Assembly (NCBI GenBank): GCA_016718825.1
Contig: JADKCL010000004.1
Span: 186,001-250,000, forward strand
Direction of reading: 5' to 3'
From: Bacteroidota bacterium
Lineage (GTDB): Bacteria > Bacteroidota > Bacteroidia > J057 > JADKCL01
DNA length: 64,000 bases
Shown here: piece after piece, positions 18,544-26,305 of the stretch
How the letters are laid out: each line of letters begins with the position of its first letter
How positions within the stretch are numbered: the first letter of the stretch is position 1
Translations under genes and position numbers: made by a program
Notes under the pieces: generated by a model
The model's input: the letters and a program-made list of their open reading frames with translations, nothing else
The model's database searches: none
Told to the model about the DNA's origin: nothing

Positions 18544-18721
18544 TACGATGGGAACCGAATTCGGAGAATCCAATCGCCTGACCGATGGAATATCCGCTTT
18601 CATGGCCCCAATAACCGTCTCTTGCCCAGCTGACACTGCGGTCGCATCCGAAGAGAAAAAGGGGGATCAGTATCCAAAACCAGCGTTGTCCAATGTATTT
18701 TGCCTTCAAACCTGTTTTCAT
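18415..18721 (-). pseudogene. Small lipoprotein gene, apparently frameshifted
   Basis: An ATG at 18721 opens a lipoprotein signal (WFWILIPLFLFGC, then DRSVSWARDGYWGHESGY) and continues with INDDKTIFLDSVWVATLVSA. From about 18470 the open frame degenerates and runs on antisense into array copy 5 to 17996 without a stop. In the adjacent frame, VTSHNEKGAYRQMPVYE ends at a stop at 18415-18417. This leaves a tidy 32-bp gap to the expected end of copy 5. I therefore read this as a gene of about 101 codons with one net extra base near 18470. The function is unknown; the protein would be a membrane-anchored lipoprotein. Confidence 0.55.
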
Positions 18722-18772
18722 CCTGTGAGGTGATCTTCCATTGAAAGTTAATGATTTTCTGAGGAATGGCAC

Positions 18773-19666
18773 TCAGTCGCCACCGCAGCCGCCACCGCAA
18801 CCACTGCATCCGCTGCTGCAACCGCTGTCACCACCTCCACTGTCGCTTCCGCCGCTGCATCCGCTGTCGCCACTACAGCCACTGTCACCGTCGTGCCCAT
18901 GTCCGTGTCCATGACCGCTGCATCCGCTGTCAAATTCGTTGCTCCAGCTTCCCCAATTGACGTCACTTGAACAGCCGGTGCTGCAACCCGAGCTACATCC
19001 TGTGCTGCCTCCTGTATCAGTGGTCGTTGCGAGCGGATCGGTATTTCGAAGGTGCTTGAAAGCCTCCTCTGACATTTGGTACTGGGCAAGGTTGATTCCA
19101 GGTATCATCAGCGCCAAGGCGCCAATGCCGATCAGGAGCTTCTGGGCTGCGGCGGCGTCCTCGATGGAATTCCTCCGGAAGGCATCCTTTACGTCATCAA
19201 ACTCCCGCCGCAGTTGCTCCCGCACAAGCAGGCCAGAATCTGACAAACCGAATCCACCCGTTAAGTGATGCCAGAAATTTCGTTTGAAAAGCGGCGCGGT
19301 GGGTCCGTGGAGGTAAATCCGGCGCTGAAACATCAAGCTGCTGAGCGCATTCCGACGGGCGAGCTTGACCACCGTTTTCAGCATCATCTTGGTTTGCGGA
19401 TGCTCGAGGAAGAATTTCGTAAAGACTTCCTCGTGCGGCAAAGCGGTGTAGTTTCCGGCACCCTCGCCTAACTGAACAAAAGCCATCTTGGGCGGATCGT
19501 TGGCTGTGCGTGGCTCGTATTCGTCTTCCGAAACTTTCAGCACCTTGCGGTTTACCAAATCGAAAAATGTCAAACGCAACAAGTCAGGTAGCAGGGCATC
19601 GCTGCCATGAAGGATGAGCCATGCAACGGCAGGGTTGAGCTTTTGAAGGGTATCTGTTTTTACCAT
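18773..19666 (-). CDS. TIGR04222-like membrane protein with Gly/Cys/His-rich tail
   Basis: A 297-residue protein. Residues about 1-180 are a soluble region (LNPAVAWLILHGSDALLPDLL, DLVNRKVLKV). Residues about 180-205 include a hydrophobic segment (LLIGIGALALMIPGINLAQY) likely to span the membrane. Residues about 220-297 form a low-complexity tail with ten Cys in GC/SGC repeats and a GHGHGHGH run, ending SGCGGGCGGD. This layout fits the TIGR04222 conserved-domain proteins, which have Gly/Cys-rich ends and unknown function. The start at 19666 is chosen because it overlaps the upstream GRDP-like gene by 7 bp; a longer start exists at 19693. Coupling to that gene suggests a joint role. Metal binding by the tail is an inference. 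Confidence 0.75.
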   Translation of the reverse strand: MVKTDTLQKLNPAVAWLILHGSDALLPDLLRLTFFDLVNRKVLKVSEDEYEPRTANDPPKMAFVQLGEGAGNYTALPHEEVFTKFFLEHPQTKMMLKTVVKLARRNALSSLMFQRRIYLHGPTAPLFKRNFWHHLTGGFGLSDSGLLVREQLRREFDDVKDAFRRNSIEDAAAAQKLLIGIGALALMIPGINLAQYQMSEEAFKHLRNTDPLATTTDTGGSTGCSSGCSTGCSSDVNWGSWSNEFDSGCSGHGHGHGHDGDSGCSGDSGCSGGSDSGGGDSGCSSGCSGCGGGCGGD

Positions 19667-20163
19667 AAAAATTTGGGTTTTTTGATGATCCAATGTTGGC
19701 GTTTGTTGATGCGCTCGAAATGAATGTCGCTGAATCGCTGTTTGTCATCCGGCCATATTTCCGGCGGCGGGGCTTGCTGAAAAACCTCCGCATACAATGC
19801 CAAAGTCAGTGCGTACCAGTCTTTGTATTGTTGGCGTTCGGTGGGGCCGCCTTTGGTTGGGCCGTGGTTGATGCGCTTGCCGAGGGTATTTTCGCAGAAA
19901 TCGATCCAGTAAGATTCCGTGTACAGCAGGTGAAGGTGCCAAACTTGGTCGACTTGATCGGAAGGCGTCTGCGGATAAGGCGAAACGCAAATGAGAAACA
20001 TAAAACGTTTGTATTCCTCGATGGCGCGGAGGGCAAATTCGTAGGTCCAGCCATTTTCACTTGCCAATCGGTCACTGAAAGTGTAGGCAGACGCGGGGTC
20101 GTCGAGGAGGAAGGCTTGAATTTTTGTCCAGAGGGCGCTTTGTGTCTGCGTCATGTTGGGCAT
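19660..20163 (-). CDS. GRDP (DUF1399)-like glycine-rich-domain-associated protein
   Basis: A 167-residue soluble protein. The central motif DQVDQVWHLHLLYTESYWIDFC is characteristic of GRDP/DUF1399 proteins, in which VDxxWHxHxL is followed by an aromatic-rich helix. Residues about 30-60 (ENGWTYEFALRAIEEYKRFMFL) precede it, and GPTKGGPTERQQYKDWYALTLALYAEVF follows. Plant GRDPs affect development and stress tolerance; bacterial members have no known function, though the conserved Trp-His-His suggests metal or ligand binding. It is upstream of, and overlaps, the TIGR04222-like gene. Those two families being adjacent supports both calls. Confidence 0.75.
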   Translation of the reverse strand: MPNMTQTQSALWTKIQAFLLDDPASAYTFSDRLASENGWTYEFALRAIEEYKRFMFLICVSPYPQTPSDQVDQVWHLHLLYTESYWIDFCENTLGKRINHGPTKGGPTERQQYKDWYALTLALYAEVFQQAPPPEIWPDDKQRFSDIHFERINKRQHWIIKKPKFLW

Positions 20164-20263
20164 TTTTCAGGGTGTACGGATGGATTGGGCCGTTGGACAT
20201 CCAATTTCGCACAATTCACGGAATGTTCATATACGCCCTTAAACCTTTGTTTTACAGCCGAAT

Positions 20264-20725
20264 TCAGCTTCGGTTGTAATGCAACACCGGCAATTCGAGG
20301 TCTTGCACCAGGGTGCCGTCGGCGGCATAGAAGGCATAGTACCATTCGACTTGGACGGTCCCGCGACCGGGGTTGAGGATCAGTTCGCGGGCGGTGAGTT
20401 TGGCTGCATAAGGTGTGTCGGGAAAATGGGGTTTGGTGAAATTCCAGTTGCGCACACCAAGGCCGCAGATCACGGACGGGGCAAACATGGGAATGAACCA
20501 AGCCTTGTGGGCGGTCATGTAGAGCATGGATCCTGAGGCGATGATGCCGCCGAAAATGGTCTTTTTGGCGACTTCGGTATCGATATGAAACGGCATCGGA
20601 TCCACAAACCGGGCAAATTCGATGATTTCCGTCTCCGAATGGTTCAGAATTCCCAATTCGAAGGTCTTCCCCGCAAAAACTTCATGGCCATTCAGGAAAA
20701 TCGTCTCTTGCTGCAGCTCTGGCAT
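20264..20725 (-). CDS. MaoC-like hotdog-fold dehydratase
   Basis: A 153-residue protein with the MaoC/(R)-specific enoyl-hydratase signature FARFVDPMPFHIDTEVAKKT followed by FGGIIASGSM. The Asp/His of FxxxxDPxPxHxD and the GG-IASG helix form the hydratase active site in the family. Members hydrate trans-2-enoyl thioesters or act in related acyl-CoA chemistry. The ATG at 20725 is used, since the upstream extension begins at TTG. It stands alone: 100 bp separate it from the GRDP-like gene, and the next gene is divergent. The substrate is unknown. Confidence 0.85.
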   Translation of the reverse strand: MPELQQETIFLNGHEVFAGKTFELGILNHSETEIIEFARFVDPMPFHIDTEVAKKTIFGGIIASGSMLYMTAHKAWFIPMFAPSVICGLGVRNWNFTKPHFPDTPYAAKLTARELILNPGRGTVQVEWYYAFYAADGTLVQDLELPVLHYNRS

Positions 20726-20772
20726 AAATCTTGTAATTTTACAGAAAGGCAAATGCCTTCATCTCGCTATCA

Positions 20773-21279
20773 ATGCTGCAAAATTCGCAAAAAATCTGGC
20801 TTTTTCTCCTGCTCGCCGTCGTTTTGCCGTTGACGTCCGTTGCGCAAGTCGACGAATCCACGACCATCATGGGCTACACCCTTGGCATGCACCTGGATTC
20901 GATTCCCAAGCAGAATCTCCTGAAAATGGGCAAGTTCCAAAAGCTCTACCGCTACGACCGGCAGGACGAGAACCTGACGCTGAACGGCATGCGGCTCGGC
21001 TATGTACGGCTGTTTATTTGGGACAACCATCTGCATTCCATTGAAATCAAGGCAGTTGCAGAAGACGGCGAAAATTTCAAAGCCTCCTTGAAAGCGCTTT
21101 ACGGCGAAGGAAAAAAGCAGGACGCGATGGGCTACCGCTACCAATGGTTTCTCCCGACGTCGCGGGTGCTGTGGGACCAAAACTTGGCCACGAAAGAAGG
21201 CGTCGCGACGTATGTCGACGAAAAAACCAACGACAGCTACTTTAAATTCATCTACACCCAGCAAAACCGCGAACGATAA
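20773..21279 (+). CDS. Secreted protein of unknown function
   Basis: A 168-residue protein with a clear signal peptide (IWLFLLLAVVLPLTSVAQ, cleavage near residue 25). The mature part reads TTIMGYTLGMHLDSIPKQNLL, then RLGYVRLFIWDNHLHSIEIKA and ALYGEGKKQDAMGYRYQWFL. That is a mixed alpha/beta pattern resembling small periplasmic proteins that compare a quantity tracked through W- and Y-rich strands. No enzyme or binding motif is recognised. It is divergent from the MaoC-like gene and 47 bp upstream of the dprE1-like gene, which has its own promoter. Confidence 0.75.
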   Translation: MLQNSQKIWLFLLLAVVLPLTSVAQVDESTTIMGYTLGMHLDSIPKQNLLKMGKFQKLYRYDRQDENLTLNGMRLGYVRLFIWDNHLHSIEIKAVAEDGENFKASLKALYGEGKKQDAMGYRYQWFLPTSRVLWDQNLATKEGVATYVDEKTNDSYFKFIYTQQNRER

Positions 21280-21291
21280 TCCACCTTTTCG

Positions 21292-21321
21292 TTGGGTTTG
21301 GGGCGGTCTTTGGTAATTTTG
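21292..21321 (+). promoter_or_regulatory. Putative promoter of the dprE1-like gene
   Basis: TTG at 21292-21294 and TAATTTTG at 21314-21321, with a 19-nt spacer, match the Bacteroidota -33/-7 consensus. The -7 box ends 5 nt before the ATG at 21327, so the transcript would start at or next to the start codon. Confidence 0.6.
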
Positions 21322-21326
21322 CAGCT

Positions 21327-22655
21327 ATGAAAGTGAGCAATTGGGGGAATTATCCCAGCACGGAGGCAACGGTACGGAGTTTTGCAACTCAGGAAGAGGC
21401 CCTTCAAAACCTGCAATCGACGCCGGAGTTTATTCCCCGCGGCCTTGGCCGCTGCTACGGCGATTCCGCGCTCAACACCAATATCCTCAGCACGCTCAAA
21501 TTCAACCGTTTCCTCGACTTCGACCCTGAAAATGGCATCCTTCATTGTCAATCAGGCCTGAGTTTTGCCGAGGTTCTCGATGTGATCGTCCCCTCCGGAT
21601 GGTTCCTGCCGGTTACACCCGGCACAAAATACATCACCCTCGGCGGCGCCATTGCGGCCGATGTCCACGGCAAAAACCACCATGGCGAGGGTTCGTTTTC
21701 CCATCACGTGCAGTTTTTGCGGCTCCTCGCTCCCGACGGGCAGATTTATCAGTGCTCGCGCACAGAAAATGCGGACATTTTTTGGGCAACGTGCGGCGGA
21801 ATGGGCCTGACGGGTATCATCCTCGACGCCCAATTCCAACTCAAAAAGATCGAAACGGCCTATATCTACGAAGAAAGCACCAAGGCCAAAAACGTCGACG
21901 AACTCTACAAACTCTTCGAAAATTCAGGACATTTCACCTATTCCGTGGCTTGGATTGACTGTTTGGCGAAGGGAAAAGGTCTCGGCAAGGGCATTTTGCT
22001 CAATGGCGAACATGCCAAATTGGGCGACTTGAAGACCGACAAACAAAGGCAGTCACCCTTGGTGTTGCCGAAGAAAAAGAAGCTGATTGTCCCTTTCAAA
22101 TTGCCGTCATTCACGATCAATCCGCTTACCGTCAAGGCCTTCAATACGCTGTACTACGCCAAGGCCAAAAGTGGCCAACACCAACATGTGATCGACTACG
22201 ACACCTATTTCTATCCGTTGGATGGCATTTTGCATTGGAACCGCGTGTATGGGAAAAAGGGGTTTGCGCAGTACCAATTCGCCATTCCGCCCAAGACGAG
22301 TTACGAAGGCATGGTCAAAATCCTCGAGGCAATCAGTGCAGCGAAGATGCCAAGCTTTGTGAGTGTGCTCAAGACCTTCGGTCCCGGCGAAACGGGCATG
22401 ATCGGTTTCCCGATGGAAGGTTACATGCTCGCCTTGGACTTCCCGATCACGAACCGGCTGTTTCCATTCCTCGACAAACTCGACGACATCGTATTGGACT
22501 GTGGCGGAAGGCTTTACCTAACCAAAGACAGCCGCATGAAACCCGAGATGATGACCAAAGGCTACCCCAGACTCCCGGAGTTTCTGGCGGTCAAGTCCAA
22601 ACTGGATGGCGGGAAGATGATGCAGAGCTTGCAGTCCAAGCGGGTTGGGATTTAG
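21327..22655 (+). CDS. dprE1: DprE1-like FAD-dependent oxidoreductase (polyprenylphospho-ribose 2-oxidase type)
   Basis: A 442-residue FAD-binding (PCMH/VAO-type) enzyme. The FAD domain shows FIPRGLGRCYGDSALN and the segment GGAIAADVHGKNHHGEGSF. The C-terminal half has LKTFGPGETGMIGFPMEGY and GGRLYLTKDSRM, which closely follow mycobacterial DprE1. DprE1 oxidises the 2'-OH of decaprenylphosphoryl-ribose, and DprE2 then reduces the keto group to give the arabinose epimer. The position of the mycobacterial inhibitor-sensitive Cys387 (GWNICVDFP) is occupied by Ala here (GYMLALDFP). A DprE2-like gene lies downstream beyond a toxin-antitoxin pair. The lipid carrier and final sugar in this organism are inferred. 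Confidence 0.85.
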   Translation: MKVSNWGNYPSTEATVRSFATQEEALQNLQSTPEFIPRGLGRCYGDSALNTNILSTLKFNRFLDFDPENGILHCQSGLSFAEVLDVIVPSGWFLPVTPGTKYITLGGAIAADVHGKNHHGEGSFSHHVQFLRLLAPDGQIYQCSRTENADIFWATCGGMGLTGIILDAQFQLKKIETAYIYEESTKAKNVDELYKLFENSGHFTYSVAWIDCLAKGKGLGKGILLNGEHAKLGDLKTDKQRQSPLVLPKKKKLIVPFKLPSFTINPLTVKAFNTLYYAKAKSGQHQHVIDYDTYFYPLDGILHWNRVYGKKGFAQYQFAIPPKTSYEGMVKILEAISAAKMPSFVSVLKTFGPGETGMIGFPMEGYMLALDFPITNRLFPFLDKLDDIVLDCGGRLYLTKDSRMKPEMMTKGYPRLPEFLAVKSKLDGGKMMQSLQSKRVGI

Positions 22656-22674
22656 GAATTTATTTTAGTATTAA

Positions 22675-22713
22675 TTTGATTTTTCTAATACAAATATTAG
22701 CTTTGCACTAATA
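22675..22713 (+). promoter_or_regulatory. Promoter with CTAATA/TATTAG half-sites upstream of the toxin-antitoxin pair
   Basis: TTTG at 22675-22678 and TAGCTTTG at 22698-22705, with a 19-nt spacer, make a textbook Bacteroidota promoter. Overlapping it are three half-sites: CTAATA (22685-22690), TATTAG (22695-22700) and CTAATA (22708-22713). They give inverted pairs on both sides of the -7 box. An operator for autoregulation is the natural reading, although about 150 nt separate it from the antitoxin ATG. Confidence 0.5.
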
Positions 22714-22863
22714 GTCGAGGGGTGATCGGATTGACAGGCTGTGGAGGTGACTATTGCAAATCAAGTTACCGGGCTACATTCGTCCCAAGCAGTCACCCTG
22801 AGTCGGCAATTTTTAAAAAGTTGTTTTTTTGTTATATTTAATCATTCACGAAATCCAATAGCG

Positions 22864-23106
22864 ATGGAAAGAAAACGAAGCGAATTGATCGGCCTTATTG
22901 GTGAAACGATGGACGAGGAACTGCTCAACCTTTTATGGGAACAAGTATTTCTGAACCAACCCGAATTGAGTCCGGAGCAAGTCAAATGGCTAAATGCAAG
23001 ACTTGAACAATCGGAGAAGTCATTTGCAGAGGGGCGCGTCATGACGCACGAGGAGGTGAAGTTGATGATCGAGGGATTGGGTGATGAAGATCGTTTGGTC
23101 GGATGA
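22864..23106 (+). CDS. Addiction-module antitoxin component
   Basis: An 80-residue acidic protein (MDEELLNLLWEQVF ... ELSPEQVKWLNARLEQ ... GRVMTHEEVKLMIEG). The pattern of a helical N-terminus and a C-terminal S/T-x-EEV motif matches putative addiction module components paired with RelE/ParE toxins. Its 3' end overlaps the toxin start (23084) by 23 bp, the usual antitoxin-toxin arrangement. The antitoxin would bind and neutralise the toxin and probably repress its own promoter (half-sites at 22685-22713). I chose the ATG at 22864 because the upstream in-frame extension is not protein-like. Confidence 0.75.
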   Translation: MERKRSELIGLIGETMDEELLNLLWEQVFLNQPELSPEQVKWLNARLEQSEKSFAEGRVMTHEEVKLMIEGLGDEDRLVG

Positions 23107-23381
23107 AGCTGGAATTGATTTAAAGAGAATTTTCCATTTTCTTCAGCTTCAAGGCTTTGACAGGTTTCGTTCAAGGGCAATCACGATCAGAATCGTAGAA
23201 CGGATAGAGATTCTAGGCAGATTTCCGATGTTAGGTGCCCCATTGGATTCCTCAAAATTCAAAAGGAAGTCGAAGAATAGTTGATGGACCCTATTGGATT
23301 GTTTATTCAATCGTGGCAAATGAGGTACATATTCAGGCTGTTTTTGATTGCCGCCAAGACCCTGATAAACTCCGATTGTGA
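23084..23381 (+). pseudogene. RelE/ParE-type toxin, frameshifted at an A-run
   Basis: The N-terminal frame reads MKIVWSDEAGIDLKRIFHFL ... RIEILGRFPMLGAPLDSSKFK, a standard RelE/ParE beginning. At the AAAA run at 23261-23264 the frame shifts and stops at 23284. Removing one A restores GSRRIVDGPYWIVYSI ... VHIQAVFDCRQDP, a full RelE/ParE C-terminus with the Arg/Tyr-rich strand, ending at 23379-23381. The intact protein would be about 98 residues. As written it is inactive, or it is a homopolymer sequencing error. The intact antitoxin next door would then be an orphan. Confidence 0.8.
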
Positions 23382-23578
23382 TCCAACGAACCAATACGAT
23401 TGCTCTCATTCTCCCAAAATTTCAACGAAATGAAGCTCCAATTCGCACGTTGCGTTGCGTTTATAGGATTTTGCAATGTAGTTCAATAAAAACCGGCTAC
23501 ATAAATGCAGATTCTTCCATTCGGTCTCCCAAAAATATTCCCCACCTCCCCTTCCGTCCAATTTCCTAACTTGCGGGC

Positions 23579-24316
23579 ATGAGCAAGTACTGCTTGATTT
23601 TAGGTGCCAAAAGCGACATCGCACGTGCCATCGCGCACGTATGGGCGCAAAACGGTTACCATCTTTATTTGGCCGGCCGCAAAGCGGCCTCCGAAATCGC
23701 GCCCGACGTCCAAGACGTCAGCATCCGTTATGGCATCACTGCCAAGGCTTTGGAGTTTGACGCCCTCGCCTACGAGACGCACGATGCATTCTACGCCGCG
23801 CTGGAACCCAAGCCCGATGTAGTGATCTGCGTCCTCGGCTACATGCCCGATCAGAAGGAATCCGAAAAAAACCCGTCATTGGCACGCGCCGTGATGGCCA
23901 CCAACTACGTCGGCTGCGCCAACATCCTCGGCATCGCCGCCAACGACATGGAAGCCCGCAAATCGGGCAGCATCATCGGCATCAGTTCGGTCGCCGGCGA
24001 ACGCGGACGCGCGAGCAACTACCTCTACGGAAGCGCGAAAGCGGGTTTCACTGCATTCCTGAGCGGCTTGCGCAACCGCATGGCGCTCAATGGCCTGCAC
24101 GTGATGACCGTCAAACCGGGATTTGTCTATACCAAAATGACGGAAGGGCTACCACTGCCCGCGCCGCTCACCGCCTCGCCTGAAAAAGTCGCCCAAGACG
24201 TTTTCAAAGCCTGGAAAAAGAAGAAAAATGTCCTCTATACCAAATGGATGTGGCGGTGGATCATGGCGATCATTCGCAGCATCCCGGAGTGGAAATTCAA
24301 GAAAATGAAGCTCTAA
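23579..24316 (+). CDS. dprE2: DprE2-like short-chain dehydrogenase
   Basis: A 245-residue SDR protein. The NAD(P)-binding motif is LGAKSDIARAIAHVW, the catalytic part contains ISSVAGERGRASNYLYGSAKAG (Ser, Tyr-x-x-x-Lys), and the C-terminus ends IIRSIPEWKFKKMKL. SSVAGERxRxSNxxYGSxKAG and the hydrophobic C-terminal segment are typical of DprE2, which reduces the 2-keto intermediate made by DprE1. TAACTTG ends 5 nt before the ATG, supporting this start. The next gene, a GT-C enzyme, begins 6 bp after the stop, so the two are probably one operon. Confidence 0.83.
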   Translation: MSKYCLILGAKSDIARAIAHVWAQNGYHLYLAGRKAASEIAPDVQDVSIRYGITAKALEFDALAYETHDAFYAALEPKPDVVICVLGYMPDQKESEKNPSLARAVMATNYVGCANILGIAANDMEARKSGSIIGISSVAGERGRASNYLYGSAKAGFTAFLSGLRNRMALNGLHVMTVKPGFVYTKMTEGLPLPAPLTASPEKVAQDVFKAWKKKKNVLYTKWMWRWIMAIIRSIPEWKFKKMKL

Positions 24317-24322
24317 GTCTCC

Positions 24323-25762
24323 ATGAGCGTGCATCCCAAGATCGAATTGCAGCGCCAAGATTACCTGCTGCTCGGTTTCGCTGGGCTGCTGATGGTGATT
24401 GGAAATGTAATCTCTTGGCAATTTCCGTTTTTCTGGGATACTGTCCTCAATTCCCGCACGGCCACTTGGTACTTGGAAACGGGGTTTTCAGAGATACCTG
24501 TGCCCGAGAATCTCGACGCGGGCCATCCTCCGTTTTTCAGTTTGTATTTGGCTGGGGTTTGGAAGCTGTTTGGGCGGTCGCTGACGGTTTCCCACTTGGC
24601 GATGCTGCCATTTCTCGGGATGATTTTGGTACAATTTCATCGGCTGACCCTGCGTTGGCTAGGACCTCAGGGGCGGATTTGGGCCATGGCTTTGCTGTTT
24701 TGTGAGCCGACATTTTTGGCGCAGGCGAGCATGGTCACGCCCGATCTCGCATTGCTGGCATTTTATCTACTGGCAATCAATGGATTGCTGGATGGAAAGC
24801 GGTGGTTGACGGCGATCGCTTTGGTGCTGATGGCGAGCATGAGCTTCCGAGGAATCCTGATGGTGGGCACCGTTTTCCTGACGGATGTCGGCTTGGCTTG
24901 GTTGGCTGGCATTCGGAGGCCGAATCTGCGTAAAATCTGGCCCTATTTGCCTGTTGCTGTATTGACAGCAATCTGGATGTGGGTGCATTGGCGGGCCGTG
25001 GGGTGGCTGATGTCGCCGCCGGCGGAGACCTATGGCGGGCAGCGGCAAATGCTGGGCTTGATGGGCATCCTGCGGAATGTCGCTTTGGTCGGCTGGCGGC
25101 TGATGGACTTCGGAAGGGTATTTCTGTGGGTGTTTGGGCTGTTGGGGGCAATTTGGCTGGGTAGGAAGCGGATTTTGGAGGCCTTGTCGCTCCGGCAAAG
25201 TTTTGTGGCAATGGCGGCATTGGTCGGTGGATTGGCCATGCTTTTTGTCCCATTTTCCAATCCGCCGGGTCATCGCTACTTTTTGGTGGGTTATTTGATG
25301 CTGATCCTCGTTGCCGTTGGTTTGGCTGAATTGGGTGAATGGCGAATGAAATGGAAGGTTGGACTGATGGTCGTCGGCCTTGGCATGGCAACCGGACATT
25401 TTTGGGTATATCCAAAAGGCGTGGCACAAGGCTGGGATGCCACTTTGGCGCATGTACCCATTTTCAAGCTGCAACAACAGGCCGAAGAATTCTTCAAAAC
25501 CAACAAAGTGCCTTTCGAGACTGTTTGCGCAGATTTCCCCCTCCTGCATGCGCCCAAATTCACCCGCCTTGAACCCGAAACGGATCCCTTGTGGTACCAA
25601 AATGCGCTGGACAGTTCGGATTGTGAATGGATCTTGGTCGCGAATTTCAACAACGGATATTCAGAAGCGGAACACCAAGCATTCGAAGACCCCGGAAAAT
25701 GGACGCCACGCGCTGAATTCCGCTCCATGCAGCTTTGGCTCCACATTTATCAGCGGCGATGA
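24323..25762 (+). CDS. GT-C-fold membrane glycosyltransferase (GT39/PMT-like)
   Basis: A 479-residue protein with about 9-11 hydrophobic segments spread through residues 15-350 and a soluble C-terminal domain of about 120 residues. The first extracytoplasmic loop has FFWDTVLNSRTATWYLETGF and then AGHPPFFSLYLAG, which is the acidic/HPP pattern of PMT_2/ArnT-type GT-C enzymes. These transfer sugars from polyprenyl-phosphate donors on the periplasmic side. Its position 6 bp after dprE2 suggests it uses the polyprenyl-phospho-pentose made by the DprE pathway; this is inference. The acceptor is unknown. Confidence 0.75.
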   Translation: MSVHPKIELQRQDYLLLGFAGLLMVIGNVISWQFPFFWDTVLNSRTATWYLETGFSEIPVPENLDAGHPPFFSLYLAGVWKLFGRSLTVSHLAMLPFLGMILVQFHRLTLRWLGPQGRIWAMALLFCEPTFLAQASMVTPDLALLAFYLLAINGLLDGKRWLTAIALVLMASMSFRGILMVGTVFLTDVGLAWLAGIRRPNLRKIWPYLPVAVLTAIWMWVHWRAVGWLMSPPAETYGGQRQMLGLMGILRNVALVGWRLMDFGRVFLWVFGLLGAIWLGRKRILEALSLRQSFVAMAALVGGLAMLFVPFSNPPGHRYFLVGYLMLILVAVGLAELGEWRMKWKVGLMVVGLGMATGHFWVYPKGVAQGWDATLAHVPIFKLQQQAEEFFKTNKVPFETVCADFPLLHAPKFTRLEPETDPLWYQNALDSSDCEWILVANFNNGYSEAEHQAFEDPGKWTPRAEFRSMQLWLHIYQRR

Positions 25763-25834
25763 ATTCCACGTTGAATCGACCATTTTTTGAATTCTGGCAT
25801 TCCGTTTGAGGGAAAACCTGTCTAAATTTAGCTC

Positions 25835-26305
25835 ATGGAAAGATTGAACCGCGTCTTGCTCTTGACCGTTGCCATGCTGTTGATGGCTTTTCCTGCATTT
25901 TCACAAGGCGTTCTCAATACTGGAAACGGTGATGATCCTGCGGATCCGACCATTATCCAATTTGAGAAGCTGGATTACGATCTTGGCACTTTCAAAGCTG
26001 GTGATCCTGTCAAGGCTGCTTTCACGTTCAAAAACGTAGGCGACGCTGACCTGATCATCGACATGGTGAAGCCATCCTGCAAATGCACCGAATTGACTTG
26101 GACCACAACACCCATCAAACCCGGGGGCACGGGCGAAATCAAAGCCGAAATCGACACGGCCGATTTGGAAGGTAAGAAGGAAAAATCCTTCGCAGTGATT
26201 TACAATGGCAATCCCCCTGTGGAACGTGTCAATATCACCTTCACCGTTTTGGCGCCCGAAGGGGCTGCTCCTCAGGGTGATGCCGATGGAGATGGCATCA
26301 AATGA
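25835..26305 (+). CDS. DUF1573 exported protein
   Basis: A 156-residue secreted protein. The signal peptide (VLLLTVAMLLMAFPAFSQ) is followed by one DUF1573 immunoglobulin-like domain: EKLDYDLGTFKAGDPVKAAF, FKNVGDADLIIDMVKPSCKCTEL, and a closing TFTVLAP. The PSCKCT loop is the family signature, often PSCGCT. The family is abundant in Bacteroidota and has no firm function. The stop overlaps the next gene by 4 bp (ATGA). A second DUF1573 protein lies at 62413. Confidence 0.88.
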   Translation: MERLNRVLLLTVAMLLMAFPAFSQGVLNTGNGDDPADPTIIQFEKLDYDLGTFKAGDPVKAAFTFKNVGDADLIIDMVKPSCKCTELTWTTTPIKPGGTGEIKAEIDTADLEGKKEKSFAVIYNGNPPVERVNITFTVLAPEGAAPQGDADGDGIK

